DNA from: Janthinobacterium sp.
GTDB taxonomy: Bacteria; Pseudomonadota; Gammaproteobacteria; Burkholderiales; Burkholderiaceae_D
Direction: 5' to 3'
Assembly (NCBI GenBank): GCA_003133225.1
Contig: PKWL01000041.1
Span: forward strand, 62,151-126,150
DNA: 64,000 nt
Part shown: in pieces, positions 25,567-34,654 of the stretch
How the letters are laid out: each line of letters starts with the position of its first letter
How positions within the stretch are numbered: position 1 is the stretch's first letter
Program-made: the position numbers and the translations under genes
The notes under the pieces: model-generated
Seen by the model: the letters and a program-made list of their open reading frames with translations, nothing else
Told to the model about the DNA's origin: nothing
The model's database searches: none

Positions 25567-26796
25567 TTGCGACCAATATACAAATCAAATAAACTGGCGG
25601 ATGTGTGTTATGACATCCGCGGACCAGTCTTGGAGAAATCCAAGCAGATGGAAGAAGAAGGGCAAAAGATCATCAAGCTCAACATCGGCAATCTGGCCGT
25701 GTTCGGCTTCGACCCGCCTGACGAAATCGTGCAAGACATGATCCTCAACTTGCACGGTGCGGCCGGGTATACGGACTCGAAAGGGATGTTTGCACCGCGC
25801 AAGGCCGTCGTGCATTACACCCAGGGCAAGAACATCGCCGGCGTGACGATTGAAGACATCTATCTTGGCAACGGCGCCTCGGAATTGATCGTGATGGGCG
25901 TCAATGCGCTCCTCAATTCCGGCGACGAAGTGCTGGTGCCGGCGCCTGACTATCCGCTGTGGACGGCGGCCGTCAGCCTGTCGGGCGGCCATCCCGTGCA
26001 TTACGTTTGCGACGAGCAGGCCGACTGGTACCCCGACATCGACGACATGCGGCGCAAAATCACGTCCAACACGAAGGCCATCGTCGTCATCAACCCGAAC
26101 AATCCGACCGGCGCCCTGTACCCGGTCGAGATCTTGCAGCAGATCATCGAACTGGCGCGCCAGCATCAGTTGATCATTTTCGCCGACGAAATTTACGACA
26201 AGACCTTGTACGATGACGCTGAGCATGTCTCCTTGGCGTCGCTGGCAGATGACGTGCTGTGCATCACACTCAACGGCCTGTCGAAAAACTACCGCTCCTG
26301 CGGCTACCGCGCGGGCTGGATGGTGGTCTCGGGCGAAAAACGGCATGCCAAAGACTACATCGAAGGCTTGAACATCCTAGCGTCGATGCGCTTATGCGCC
26401 AACGTTCCAGGCCAGTTTGCGATCCAGACTGCGCTTGGCGGCTACCAAAGCATACAAGACTTGGTGGGCCCGGGCGGGCGCCTGCTAAAGCAGCGCGATT
26501 TGGCGCATAAGCTACTCACCGACATCCCGGGCGTAACTTGTGTCAAGCCGAAGGCGGCGCTATACATGTTCCCGCGCCTCGATCCGAAAATCTACCCGAT
26601 CACGGACGACCAGCAGTTTGCCTACGAGCTATTGGCCGAAGCCAAAGTACTGATCGTGCAAGGCACGGGTTTTAATTGGATCGCGCCGGATCATTTCCGC
26701 ATCGTGTTCCTGCCCAACTCGGACGACCTGACCAGCGCCTTCGGCCATATTGCGCGCTTCCTCGAAGGTTACCGCCGCCGTTACAGCTTGGGCTAA
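25567..26796 (+). CDS. alaA: AlaA-like alanine (glutamate-pyruvate) aminotransferase, TTG start
   Basis: 409-residue fold-type I aminotransferase forming L-alanine from pyruvate and glutamate. Strong AlaA pattern: KSNKLADVCYDIRGPVLEK, KLNIGNLAVFGFDPPDEI, and the PLP lysine Lys240 in LNGLSKNYRSCGYRAGWM. The start TTG at 25567 gives (M)RPIYKSNKL and has AGGGA 8 bases upstream; the longer frame from 25507 adds unconserved residues. It lies 41 bases before hom and is divergent from the Mth938-arn operon, so 25310-25566 should hold both promoters. Confidence 0.92.
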   Translation: MRPIYKSNKLADVCYDIRGPVLEKSKQMEEEGQKIIKLNIGNLAVFGFDPPDEIVQDMILNLHGAAGYTDSKGMFAPRKAVVHYTQGKNIAGVTIEDIYLGNGASELIVMGVNALLNSGDEVLVPAPDYPLWTAAVSLSGGHPVHYVCDEQADWYPDIDDMRRKITSNTKAIVVINPNNPTGALYPVEILQQIIELARQHQLIIFADEIYDKTLYDDAEHVSLASLADDVLCITLNGLSKNYRSCGYRAGWMVVSGEKRHAKDYIEGLNILASMRLCANVPGQFAIQTALGGYQSIQDLVGPGGRLLKQRDLAHKLLTDIPGVTCVKPKAALYMFPRLDPKIYPITDDQQFAYELLAEAKVLIVQGTGFNWIAPDHFRIVFLPNSDDLTSAFGHIARFLEGYRRRYSLG

Positions 26797-26837
26797 ATTC
26801 ACCAACATGGCGTTTTCGCCGCACAGAGACGAGATTT

Positions 26838-28160
26838 ATGAAACCCATCAAAGTAGGTTTGTTAGGCATCGGCACCGTTGGTTTCGGCACCTTCAATGTC
26901 TTGCAACGCAATCAGGAAGAAATCAAACGCCGCGCCGGCCGCGGCATTGAAATCGTGGCCGTCGCCGACTTGGATACGGCGCGCGCGACGGCACTCACGG
27001 GCGGCGCCTGCCGCGTCGTGGCCGACGCCAACCTGATCGTTTGCGATCCCGAAATCGACATCGTCATCGAATTAATTGGCGGCTGCGGCGTGGCCAAAGA
27101 TTTGGTTCTGAAAGCCATAGCCAACGGCAAGCACGTGGTGACCGCCAACAAGGCCTTGCTAGCGACGTACGGCAACGAGATCTTCGCGCAAGCGCACGCG
27201 CAAGGCGTGATGGTCGCCTTCGAGGCCGCGGTGGCCGGCGGCATCCCGATCATCAAGGCCCTGCGCGAGGGCTTGACGGCCAATCGCATCGAATGGGTTG
27301 CCGGCATCATCAACGGCACCACCAACTTCATTTTGTCGGAGATGCGCGAGAAGGGTCTAGACTTCGCCACGGCTCTAAAGCAAGCGCAAGAACTGGGCTA
27401 CGCGGAAGTCGATCCGACCTTCGACATCGAAGGGGTCGATGCTGCGCACAAGGTGACCATCATGTCATCCATCGCTTTCGGCATTCCGGTGCAGTTCGCC
27501 AAAGCGCATGTCGAAGGCATCACCAAACTGCAAGCCATCGACATCCGCTACGCCGAGCAATTGGGTTACCGCATCAAGCTGCTGGGCATCACCAAGCGCG
27601 CCTTGGTCAATGGCGTCGAAGGCATCGAACTGCGCGTGCACCCGACCTTGATCCCCAGCAAACGCTTGATCGCCAACGTCGAAGGCGCGATGAACGCGGT
27701 GCTGGTGCAAGGTGACGCCATCGGCGCCACCCTGTATTACGGCAAAGGCGCGGGCGCTGAACCGACCGCGTCGGCCGTGATCGCCGATTTGGTCGACATC
27801 ACTCGCCTTGCCACGGCCGACCCGGAACACCGCGTGCCGCACTTGGCCTTCCAGCCGAACGCGATGACCGATATCGAGATTTTGCCGATGTCGGAAATCA
27901 CGACCTCCTATTATCTGCGCGTGCACGTGGCAGACCAGCCGGGCGTCTTAGCCGACCTGACGCGCATCTTGGCCGATGCCACCATCTCGATCGATGCCAT
28001 GCTGCAAAAAGAGCCGGCCGAGGGCGAGAGCCAAACCGACATCATCATGCTCACGCACCAGACCCAGGAAAAAAATGTTGAAACGGCGATCAGGAAGATG
28101 GAAGCGATGCCGACCGTGATGGGCAGCGTGATCAAGATCCGGCTTGAAAACCTGAGCTGA
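26838..28160 (+). CDS. hom: Homoserine dehydrogenase
   Basis: 440-residue NAD(P)-dependent enzyme reducing aspartate semialdehyde to homoserine for threonine and methionine synthesis. N-terminal Rossmann motif VGLLGIGTVGFGTF, catalytic-domain signature GGIPIIKALREGLTANRIEWVAGIINGTTN and a C-terminal ACT domain at about 355-430 (YLRVHVADQPGVLADLTRIL), which would give threonine feedback control. ATG 26838 fits the family N-terminus; the longer open frame overlaps alaA. The order alaA-hom is common in Burkholderiales. Confidence 0.96.
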   Translation: MKPIKVGLLGIGTVGFGTFNVLQRNQEEIKRRAGRGIEIVAVADLDTARATALTGGACRVVADANLIVCDPEIDIVIELIGGCGVAKDLVLKAIANGKHVVTANKALLATYGNEIFAQAHAQGVMVAFEAAVAGGIPIIKALREGLTANRIEWVAGIINGTTNFILSEMREKGLDFATALKQAQELGYAEVDPTFDIEGVDAAHKVTIMSSIAFGIPVQFAKAHVEGITKLQAIDIRYAEQLGYRIKLLGITKRALVNGVEGIELRVHPTLIPSKRLIANVEGAMNAVLVQGDAIGATLYYGKGAGAEPTASAVIADLVDITRLATADPEHRVPHLAFQPNAMTDIEILPMSEITTSYYLRVHVADQPGVLADLTRILADATISIDAMLQKEPAEGESQTDIIMLTHQTQEKNVETAIRKMEAMPTVMGSVIKIRLENLS

Positions 28161-28549
28161 GCGGGCGCAGGCGGGCTGCCAAGTGGGCTCGCCTTCAGAA
28201 GCGTCGGGTTCAGGCGGGGCGGCCCGCCACGGGCGCCGCCCCGCAAAAGGAGGGCGAGGAGGGCCTCGCCCCGCACTCCCACTCGCTCGCCTAGCGCTGC
28301 GCGCAAGTCCATCAACAGGGGGCCGAAGGCTGCGCCCGGCGCCCCCTTTGGTCCGAATCCGGTCGCTCGCGCCACCTTCGATGGCAAAATCTCCTCCGTC
28401 ACGCCTGTTAAAAAGACAGCGATTTCATTGAAATCACTTTTCTCCTCAATTTTTTTCAATCGCTTATAATTCGCGCAGTAGGCTGCACGCGGCATGACTG
28501 TGCGAGTTCGACTTTTTTCCGTTGTGAACGAACTCAAGGACATTTAAAA
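28161..28549. other. Intergenic region upstream of the aryl polyene cluster
   Basis: 389 bases without a gene. The first 170 bases are very GC-rich with purine-rich runs (28200-28280). The last 100 are A/T-rich and contain a perfect TATAAT at 28465-28470, about 80 bases before the first APE gene. An AAGGAC ribosome-binding site lies near 28534-28539. Confidence 0.6.
28465..28470 (+). promoter_or_regulatory. -10 box of a probable APE cluster promoter
   Basis: Perfect TATAAT within CGCTTATAATTCGCG. No good -35 is present at 16-18 bases (TTGAAA at 28428-28433 is too far), suggesting that an activator may be needed. The 19 genes downstream are tightly packed and in the same direction. Confidence 0.5.
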
Positions 28550-29284
28550 ATGCGCACACAGGGCGTTAGTTTTTCGGTTGCCAGGCATGCGGCCTGGGCG
28601 CCCGGGCTGACAACGCCCGAGGCTTGGGCCGCTTGGGCGCAGGCACCGTTTGCCATAGACGCTGGCGCCGAGCCTGGCGTGCGCCAGATGCCGCCCATGC
28701 TGCGCCGGCGCGCGGGCTTTCTGGGAAAGATGGCGCTCGAGGTGGCTTACGCCTGCTTGGGCGAGCGTCACGGAGTGCCCACCGTGTTTTGTTCGCGCCA
28801 CGGCGAGGCGGCCCGGGCCATCGCCTTGCTGGCCGACCTGGCGCTCGGCAATCTACTCTCGCCGACCGCGTTTGGCATGGCGGTACACAATGCGAACGCG
28901 GGCTTGTTCTCGATTGCCCGTGCCGAGCGCGCCAATCATATCGCCTTGGCCGCGGGCGCTAGCACGATCGAGCATGCGGTCATTGAAGCGTGCGGCTTGC
29001 TGGCCGACGGCGCGCCGATGGTCTTGTTGGTGGGCGCCGATTGCCCCCTGCCGCCGACATTTGCCGTCTTCCAAGAATGCGATGAGCAGCCGCATGCGTG
29101 GGCTTGGCTCATGGTGCCAGCCGGCGCCGACCCCATCTCTTTGACGTGGGCCGCCGGCGGTGCCGGCGAAGCGGCCAGCGCCATCCCGGCGGGGCTCGCC
29201 ATTTTGCGCTTTTTTCTGGGCGGCGAGCAGCAGTTGGAGCGCGTCGTCCAGCAGCGGCGCTGGTGTTGGATGCGTCATGGGTGA
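28550..29284 (+). CDS. apeC: APE chain-length factor-like ketosynthase domain protein
   Basis: 244-residue protein resembling the N-terminal half of a beta-ketoacyl synthase, of the type found first in many aryl polyene clusters and described as the chain-length-factor partner (ApeC) of a KS. The region LGNLLSPTAFGMAVHNANAGLFSIA corresponds to the part of a KS leading to the active site, but the catalytic Cys is missing (AAGASTIEHAVIEA follows), as expected of a CLF. It is much shorter than a full KS. The downstream acyltransferase overlaps it by eight bases. Confidence 0.8.
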   Translation: MRTQGVSFSVARHAAWAPGLTTPEAWAAWAQAPFAIDAGAEPGVRQMPPMLRRRAGFLGKMALEVAYACLGERHGVPTVFCSRHGEAARAIALLADLALGNLLSPTAFGMAVHNANAGLFSIARAERANHIALAAGASTIEHAVIEACGLLADGAPMVLLVGADCPLPPTFAVFQECDEQPHAWAWLMVPAGADPISLTWAAGGAGEAASAIPAGLAILRFFLGGEQQLERVVQQRRWCWMRHG

Positions 29285-30047
29285 GTCTTCCGCGCGCTAT
29301 TGGCGCCTGGCGGCAACGGCTTTGAGCTTTGCTGTTTTCGGGATCGCAGGCTTGCTGCTTGGCGTCGTCGTATTTCCATTGTTCGCCGTGCTAGTGGGGC
29401 GTGAGCGCCGCATTTCAATGGCGCGCCAGGTGATCCGCCTGGTGCTGCGCGCTTACGTCGAGCTGATGCGGTTGTTGGGCGTATTGCGTTACGACATTAG
29501 CGGCTTGCAGCGGCTGGAACGGGGCGGCTTGTTGATTTTGGCCAACCACCCGACCTTGATCGATACCATCTTTTTAATGGCGTTTGTCAAGAAGGCCGAT
29601 TGCATTGTCAAGGCCGAGCTGTGGAACAACCCCTTTACGCGCGGGCCGGTTCGGGCCGCCGGCTACATCAGTAACGCGGGCGGGCCCAGTCTGGTGGCGG
29701 CCGGCATTGCAACGTTGCAACGTGGAAATAATCTGATCGTATTCCCGGAAGGCACGCGCACCCCTGGCGACGGGCTTATCCGCCTGAAACGGGGCGCCGC
29801 CAATATCGCCGTGCGCGGCGGGCGCGATATCACGCCGGTGGTGATCCGCTGCGAACCGCCGACCCTGGGCAAAGGCGAAAAGTGGTGGCGCGTGCCTGCT
29901 TGCCGCGTGCATTTCCGCATCGACGTGCAAGACGACATCGCCGTGCGCAGTTTTATCCAGGGCGGCGCCAGCGACGTGATGGCGGCGCGCCATTTGACGG
30001 ACTATTTGCAACTTTATTTTACGGGAAAACAGGAACGCCATGCTTGA
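29277..30047 (+). CDS. PlsC-type 1-acylglycerol-3-phosphate acyltransferase-like protein (APE cluster)
   Basis: 256 residues. An N-terminal hydrophobic segment (about 8-38) anchors the protein; the acyltransferase domain shows NHPTLID (HxxxxD catalytic pair) at about 99-105 and the FPEGTRTPGDGL substrate-binding motif near 158-169. In APE clusters such enzymes are proposed to attach the polyene to a lipid or sugar anchor. ATG 29277 overlaps the CLF gene by eight bases, and the stop overlaps the first ACP gene, indicating translational coupling. Confidence 0.85.
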   Translation: MGESSARYWRLAATALSFAVFGIAGLLLGVVVFPLFAVLVGRERRISMARQVIRLVLRAYVELMRLLGVLRYDISGLQRLERGGLLILANHPTLIDTIFLMAFVKKADCIVKAELWNNPFTRGPVRAAGYISNAGGPSLVAAGIATLQRGNNLIVFPEGTRTPGDGLIRLKRGAANIAVRGGRDITPVVIRCEPPTLGKGEKWWRVPACRVHFRIDVQDDIAVRSFIQGGASDVMAARHLTDYLQLYFTGKQERHA

Positions 30048-30294
30048 ACAGGAAGTGAAGGAACTCATCATTGAGGTGCTGCAGTTAGAGGATATCGGCG
30101 CGGTCGACATCGATACCGATGCCCCCCTGTTTGGGGACGGACTGGGCCTCGATTCCATCGATGCCCTCGAGCTCGGAGTGGCGCTGCAAAAGAAATACGG
30201 CATCTCTTTGTCGGCCGATGCCAACGACACGCGGCGCCACTTCGCCTCCGTGCGCTCGCTGGCGGCCATGATAGCTAGTCATAGAAAAACGTAA
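30040..30294 (+). CDS. apeE: Acyl carrier protein 1 of the APE cluster
   Basis: 84-residue ACP. The phosphopantetheine attachment serine is Ser39 in GLGLDSIDALEL. Acidic overall, four-helix pattern. It carries growing polyene intermediates as thioesters; the phosphopantetheinyl transferase at 45080 is a likely activator. It overlaps the upstream acyltransferase by eight bases. Symbol apeE is assigned by position (first of the two ACPs) in the canonical gene order. Confidence 0.85.
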   Translation: MLEQEVKELIIEVLQLEDIGAVDIDTDAPLFGDGLGLDSIDALELGVALQKKYGISLSADANDTRRHFASVRSLAAMIASHRKT

Positions 30295-30305
30295 GGGAGC
30301 GCTCA

Positions 30306-30575
30306 ATGGTGGTGTTGTGTGACATGAGCTGGGACGGCCTGTATGGCTGGGTCGTCGATTTGTTGGCGCAGATGTTTGAACTGGACAAGGCGGCAATCAC
30401 GCCGCAGTCCAACTTGTATGCCGATCTCGACATCGACAGCATCGATGCCGTCGACCTGGCCGCCAAGCTCAAGGAGCTGACGGGGAAACGCTTGGCGCCG
30501 GACGTATTTAAGGCCATCCGCACGGTCGGCGACTTGGTCGACGCTCTGGTGGGCATGGCGGAGCACGGAGCATAA
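30306..30575 (+). CDS. apeF: Acyl carrier protein 2 of the APE cluster
   Basis: 89-residue ACP with attachment site Ser45 in DLDIDSIDAVDL. Distinct from the first ACP (few identical residues outside the motif), as in other APE systems where two ACPs have separate tasks in priming and elongation. It starts 11 bases after the first ACP; a good GGGAGCG site precedes the ATG. Confidence 0.85.
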   Translation: MVVLCDMSWDGLYGWVVDLLAQMFELDKAAITPQSNLYADLDIDSIDAVDLAAKLKELTGKRLAPDVFKAIRTVGDLVDALVGMAEHGA

Positions 30576-30580
30576 AGCCC

Positions 30581-31123
30581 GTGTTGAGCGCGCTGACGGT
30601 CTTGATCACGCTTGTCTATCCGCTCGCGATCTGGCTCGGGCACGATCGGCTAGAGCCGCGCTATCTGGCTTGCGTGCTGCTGCTGGCGGCGGCCACGCGC
30701 TTGCCTGCCTTGCCTGTGAGCGCCATGGCGCGCTGGGCGGTGGCCGGGGCCCTGCTGCTGGTGGCGTGCGCCATTGGCAGCAATCAGCTCTTGCCTTTGA
30801 AGTTGTATCCGGTGCTGGTAAATGGCGCCCTGTTGGCCGGGTTCGCTTACAGCCTATTGGTGCCGCCCTCGATGGTCGAGCGCCTGGCCCGCCTGCGCGA
30901 GCCCGGCCTGCCAGCGGCGGCGATTCCCTACACGCGGCGCGTGACAAAAGTCTGGTGCGGATTTTTTGCCGTCAACGGGTGCATCGCTCTGGGCACGGCG
31001 CTGTGGGCATCGGACGCGATCTGGTCACTGTATACTGGAGTCATCGCGTACGCTTTGATGGGCTTGTTGTTCGGCGCGGAGATGTTGTATCGGCGCCGTT
31101 TTAAACGGTTAAACCATGTCTGA
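30581..31123 (+). CDS. APE-cluster integral membrane protein (COG4648-like)
   Basis: 180 residues with about five to six hydrophobic segments (roughly 3-20, 28-42, 48-66, 75-95, 128-148, 150-168) and a short basic C-terminus (YRRRFKRLNHV). Proteins of this kind recur in APE clusters between the ACPs and the acyl-activating enzyme; no biochemical role is established. The start is GTG at 30581, six bases after the ACP stop, and its end overlaps the next gene by eight bases. Confidence 0.7.
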   Translation: MLSALTVLITLVYPLAIWLGHDRLEPRYLACVLLLAAATRLPALPVSAMARWAVAGALLLVACAIGSNQLLPLKLYPVLVNGALLAGFAYSLLVPPSMVERLARLREPGLPAAAIPYTRRVTKVWCGFFAVNGCIALGTALWASDAIWSLYTGVIAYALMGLLFGAEMLYRRRFKRLNHV

Positions 31124-32882
31124 TTCGCTTGCCAATCTGGCCGTCTTGCTGGCGGCGCGCGCGCCCGCCGCCAACATCGGCTGGCGCCTCGAAACGGCGG
31201 TGAGTAATGAGCAGTTCCTGCAGCGCATGTGGGCTTGGCACGCCTTGCTGCAGCGTCAGGTCGGCACCCGTTTTGCGTTGTATTTGGACGATAGCATTGA
31301 ATTTGGCGCTGCCTTGCTCGGCGCTTGGCAGGCCGGAAAAACGATCTGGCTCAGCGCCGACACGCTGGACTCGAGCTGCGCTGCGCTAGGCGCAGCGGTG
31401 GACGGGTTTCTGGGGCAATTTCCGGCCCCGTGCGCGGCCTTGCTGCCGGGGGCGGGCGACGGCGTAAAAGGCGGCGTGGCGCGCGCGCTCGAACCCGATT
31501 TCGCCGCCCTCGTCGTATTTACCTCCGGCAGCACGGGCGCCGCCGAGGCCATTCCGAAACGCCTGTCGCAGCTGAGCTGCGAGGTGGCGGCCCTGGAAGC
31601 CTTGTTCGGCGCTTCTGCGGCGGATGGCGCCTTCGTGGCGAGCGTGACGCACCAGCATATTTACGGCCTGCTGTTCAAGGTATTGTGGCCTCTTTCTGCG
31701 GCCCGGGCGTTTTGCGCCCACAGCGTGAATTTTCCCGCCCAGCTGGCGGCGGCGCTGGCCGCGCGCCCGAGCGTGTTGGTGGCCAGTCCCGCCCATCTCA
31801 AGCGCTTGTCCGCCCATGTGTCCTGGAGCGGCGCCCGGCATCATCTGCGCCTGGTGTTTTCGTCGGGCGGCCCGCTGACACCCGAGCTGGCGCAGGCCAC
31901 CTCCAGTTTGTTGGGGCAGGTGCCAGTCGAGGTCTACGGCAGTTCTGAGACAGGCGGCATCGCCTGGCGCCAGCAGCGCCCCGGCGGCGCCGCCTCCTGG
32001 CTCGCTTTCCCCGGCGTGAAGTGGCGCTTGGCGGCGCCCGGCAATCTGTTGGAGGTGCGCTCGGCCTATCTGGCCGACGATCGCTGGCTGCGCCTGGCCG
32101 ACCGCGCAGCTGACGGCGGCGACGAGCGCTTCTTGCTGCTCGGGCGCAGCGACCGCATCGCCAAGATCGAAGAAAAACGCATTTCGCTGGACGCGATCGA
32201 GGCCGCCCTGGCCGCCTCCCAACTGGTCGACGAGGTGCGTGTTTTGCTGTGCGCGCCGGCGCCGGGGGAGCGCCAGAAGGTGGGGGCCATTGTGGTTGCC
32301 TCTGGAGCCGGGCGCTCTCTCCTGGCCGAGGGCGGCGTGCTAGCCATGAACCGTCTGCTGCGTTCCGCGCTACGGGGCGCGGTCGAGGCGGTGGCGCTGC
32401 CGCGGCGCTGGCGTTATGTGGACCAGATGCCGCAAAACGCCCAGGGCAAGACGACGCACGCGGCCTTGCTCGCCGTGCTCGATGCGACAAGCGCTGCGCC
32501 ACGCCGGCCCCATCTGCGTCTGCTTGAGCGCGCCGCATCGCGCGTCGTGCTCGAACTGAGCGCGCCCGCGAACCTGTTGTATTTCAATGGTCATTTTGCG
32601 GATATGCCGATCTTGGCCGGCGTCGTCCAGCTCGATTGGGTGATTGCCTACGGCCGCCAGTATTTCGCCCTGCCGCCGCGCTTTCGTGCGCTGCATGCGC
32701 TCAAGTTCCAGCACGTGATAAGGGCAGAGCGCCCGGTCCGGCTGGAATTGCGACATGAAGTGCAAAAGGGCAGCCTCCACTTTTGTTTCTCGTCCGCCGA
32801 TGGGCAGCATGCCAGCGGCCGCGTCCTGTTTGACGCCGACCCCGGCGCCGAGCCCATACCAGCCATTGGAAACCCATGTTAA
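31116..32882 (+). CDS. apeH: Aryl-acid adenylating enzyme fused to a hotdog dehydratase subunit (ApeH-ApeI type)
   Basis: 588 residues in two domains. Residues 1 to about 455 form an AMP-dependent acyl/aryl ligase (P-loop VVFTSGSTGAAE; VYGSSETGG; catalytic Lys in PQNAQGK near 445), expected to load an aryl acid onto an ACP. Residues 465-588 form a FabZ-like hotdog with catalytic His493 in FNGHFADMPILAGV; the second catalytic acid of FabZ is replaced (VVQLDWVIAY). In E. coli-type APE clusters these are two genes, apeH and apeI. The fusion is in frame with no sign of error. Confidence 0.88.
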   Translation: MSDSLANLAVLLAARAPAANIGWRLETAVSNEQFLQRMWAWHALLQRQVGTRFALYLDDSIEFGAALLGAWQAGKTIWLSADTLDSSCAALGAAVDGFLGQFPAPCAALLPGAGDGVKGGVARALEPDFAALVVFTSGSTGAAEAIPKRLSQLSCEVAALEALFGASAADGAFVASVTHQHIYGLLFKVLWPLSAARAFCAHSVNFPAQLAAALAARPSVLVASPAHLKRLSAHVSWSGARHHLRLVFSSGGPLTPELAQATSSLLGQVPVEVYGSSETGGIAWRQQRPGGAASWLAFPGVKWRLAAPGNLLEVRSAYLADDRWLRLADRAADGGDERFLLLGRSDRIAKIEEKRISLDAIEAALAASQLVDEVRVLLCAPAPGERQKVGAIVVASGAGRSLLAEGGVLAMNRLLRSALRGAVEAVALPRRWRYVDQMPQNAQGKTTHAALLAVLDATSAAPRRPHLRLLERAASRVVLELSAPANLLYFNGHFADMPILAGVVQLDWVIAYGRQYFALPPRFRALHALKFQHVIRAERPVRLELRHEVQKGSLHFCFSSADGQHASGRVLFDADPGAEPIPAIGNPC

Positions 32883-32963
32883 GCCACCTGCCCTGCCGCC
32901 CTGCCGCTCCGCCCCGGCCGCCGCCTTTGGCGCTATGGCGTTGGCCAGGCACGGGAGCGGGCC

Positions 32964-33707
32964 GTGTTTAAGCCATGTATCGTCGTCCCCGTCTACAACC
33001 ATGAACAGGCAATCGCGACCGTCGTCCATGACTTGCTGCGCCACCAGGTCGTATGCATCTTGGTCGACGACGGCAGTGCGCCCCCATGCGCAGCAGCACT
33101 CGAGCGCCTGGCGCTGGCCGCGCCGGCGCACATCATCTTGCTGCGCCACGTGGAAAACCAGGGCAAGGGAGCGGCCGTGATCAGCGGCTTCCGGCAGGCG
33201 GCGGCGCAGGGCTTTAGCCACGTGTTGCAAATCGATGCCGACGGCCAGCACGACATCGCCGACGTGCCGCGCTTTCTAGCGCTGGCGCAAAGCAACCCGG
33301 CCTCTGTCATAGCCGGTTGCCCGATTTACGACGCCTCCGTGCCGCTGCTGCGTCTGTACGGGCGTTACGCGACCCACATTTTGGTCTGGATTAACACGCT
33401 CTCCTTGCGCATTAAGGATTCCATGTGCGGTTTCCGGGTCTATCCGGTAGCGCCCGTCATGGCGCTGGCGCAGCGCACGGCGATCGGGCGGCGCATGAAT
33501 TTCGATACCGATATCCTGGTGCGCCTGTATTGGGACGGGCTGGACGTGGTCAACCTGCCGACCCGCGTTACCTATCCCAGCGATGGTGTTTCCCATTTCC
33601 GTCTATGGCGCGACAATGTCCTGATCGCGCGCATGCTCGCGGTCCTGTTTTTGGGCATGCTGCGGCGTGCCCCGCAACTGCTGCTGCGCACGTGGCGCCG
33701 GCGATGA
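32964..33707 (+). CDS. GT2 family glycosyltransferase (APE cluster)
   Basis: 247-residue GT-A fold enzyme: IVVPVYNHEQAIATVV at the N-terminus, CILVDDGSAP, and the metal-binding DADGQHD at about 92-98. A hydrophobic C-terminal end (MLAVLFLGML) may associate with the membrane. The GTG start at 32964 was chosen because upstream frames are closed or unrelated; 81 bases separate it from the previous gene, the longest gap in the cluster. It probably glycosylates the lipid anchor of the polyene; the substrate is inferred from context only. Confidence 0.85.
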   Translation: MFKPCIVVPVYNHEQAIATVVHDLLRHQVVCILVDDGSAPPCAAALERLALAAPAHIILLRHVENQGKGAAVISGFRQAAAQGFSHVLQIDADGQHDIADVPRFLALAQSNPASVIAGCPIYDASVPLLRLYGRYATHILVWINTLSLRIKDSMCGFRVYPVAPVMALAQRTAIGRRMNFDTDILVRLYWDGLDVVNLPTRVTYPSDGVSHFRLWRDNVLIARMLAVLFLGMLRRAPQLLLRTWRRR

Positions 33708-34654
33708 GTAAGCCGCCCCGGCACTGGGCCGCGATGAATGAAATGGGCTTCGAGGCCGGCATGCGCTTGTTGTTCTGGATTTTTCGCATCGGCGGGCGCG
33801 CCCCTTTTCGATGCGTCCTGTATCCCGTCTTGGCCTGGTATGTGCTGACCAAGCCGCTGGCGCGGCGCGCCTCGGCCGACTATCTGCGTCGACTCAGCCT
33901 GTATACTTCGGCCGCCGCGCCAAGCTTGTGGAGCGTGCCGCGCCACTTCGCCTCCTTTGCCGAAGGCATGCTCGACAAGATGCTGTTATGGGGCGGGCGC
34001 TTCAACACCGACAGCGTCCGGTTTTATGGAAAGGACGTCGTCGTCGAGTGCCTCGATGGGCGGCGCGGCGCCTTGCTGATCTGCTCCCATATGGGCAATC
34101 TGGAGTTGTGCCGTATCCTGTCCCAGCAAAGGAAGGACTTAAAACTGACGGTGCTCGTGCATACCAAACACGCGCAATCGTTCAACCGGATGCTGGCGCG
34201 GCAAAATCCGGACAGCCAGCTCAATTTGCTGCAAGTTACCGAGCTCTCGCCGGCGACCGCGATCATGCTGGCCGAAAAAATCAACCAGGGCGAGTTTGTG
34301 GTGATTGCGGGCGACCGCATACCGGTCGCGTCCCACCCGCGCGTGGCCATAGCCAGCTTCCTCGGTGCACCGGCCGCCTTTCCGGTCGGACCCTACGTCC
34401 TGGCCAGCGTCTTGCAATGCCCGGTTTTTTTGCTGTTTTCCCTGCGCCGTGGCCGCCACAGCGAGGTGCATTTCGAATTATTCCGCGACTCTGTCCGTTT
34501 GCCGCGCCAAGGGCGCGATACGGCCCTGGCGGCGCTGGCTGGCGACTATGCGGCGCGGCTCGAGTATTTCTGTCAACGGGCACCGCTGCAATGGTTTAAT
34601 TTTTACGATTTTTGGCATTTACCCCAACTGGAACTATCCGATGCACGAGGCTAA
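33704..34654 (+). CDS. LpxL/HtrB-type lysophospholipid or lipid A-like acyltransferase (APE cluster)
   Basis: 316 residues of the LABLAT acyltransferase superfamily. The catalytic motif is SHMGNLE (HxxxxE) at about 129-134, followed by VIAGDRIPV and the QWFNFYDFW block near the C-terminus typical of lauroyl acyltransferase relatives. A hydrophobic N-terminal stretch (about 17-48) suggests membrane association. ATG 33704 overlaps the glycosyltransferase stop (ATGA), and its 3' end overlaps the ammonia-lyase start by 14 bases. Possibly transfers the polyene acyl chain. Confidence 0.85.
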   Translation: MSKPPRHWAAMNEMGFEAGMRLLFWIFRIGGRAPFRCVLYPVLAWYVLTKPLARRASADYLRRLSLYTSAAAPSLWSVPRHFASFAEGMLDKMLLWGGRFNTDSVRFYGKDVVVECLDGRRGALLICSHMGNLELCRILSQQRKDLKLTVLVHTKHAQSFNRMLARQNPDSQLNLLQVTELSPATAIMLAEKINQGEFVVIAGDRIPVASHPRVAIASFLGAPAAFPVGPYVLASVLQCPVFLLFSLRRGRHSEVHFELFRDSVRLPRQGRDTALAALAGDYAARLEYFCQRAPLQWFNFYDFWHLPQLELSDARG

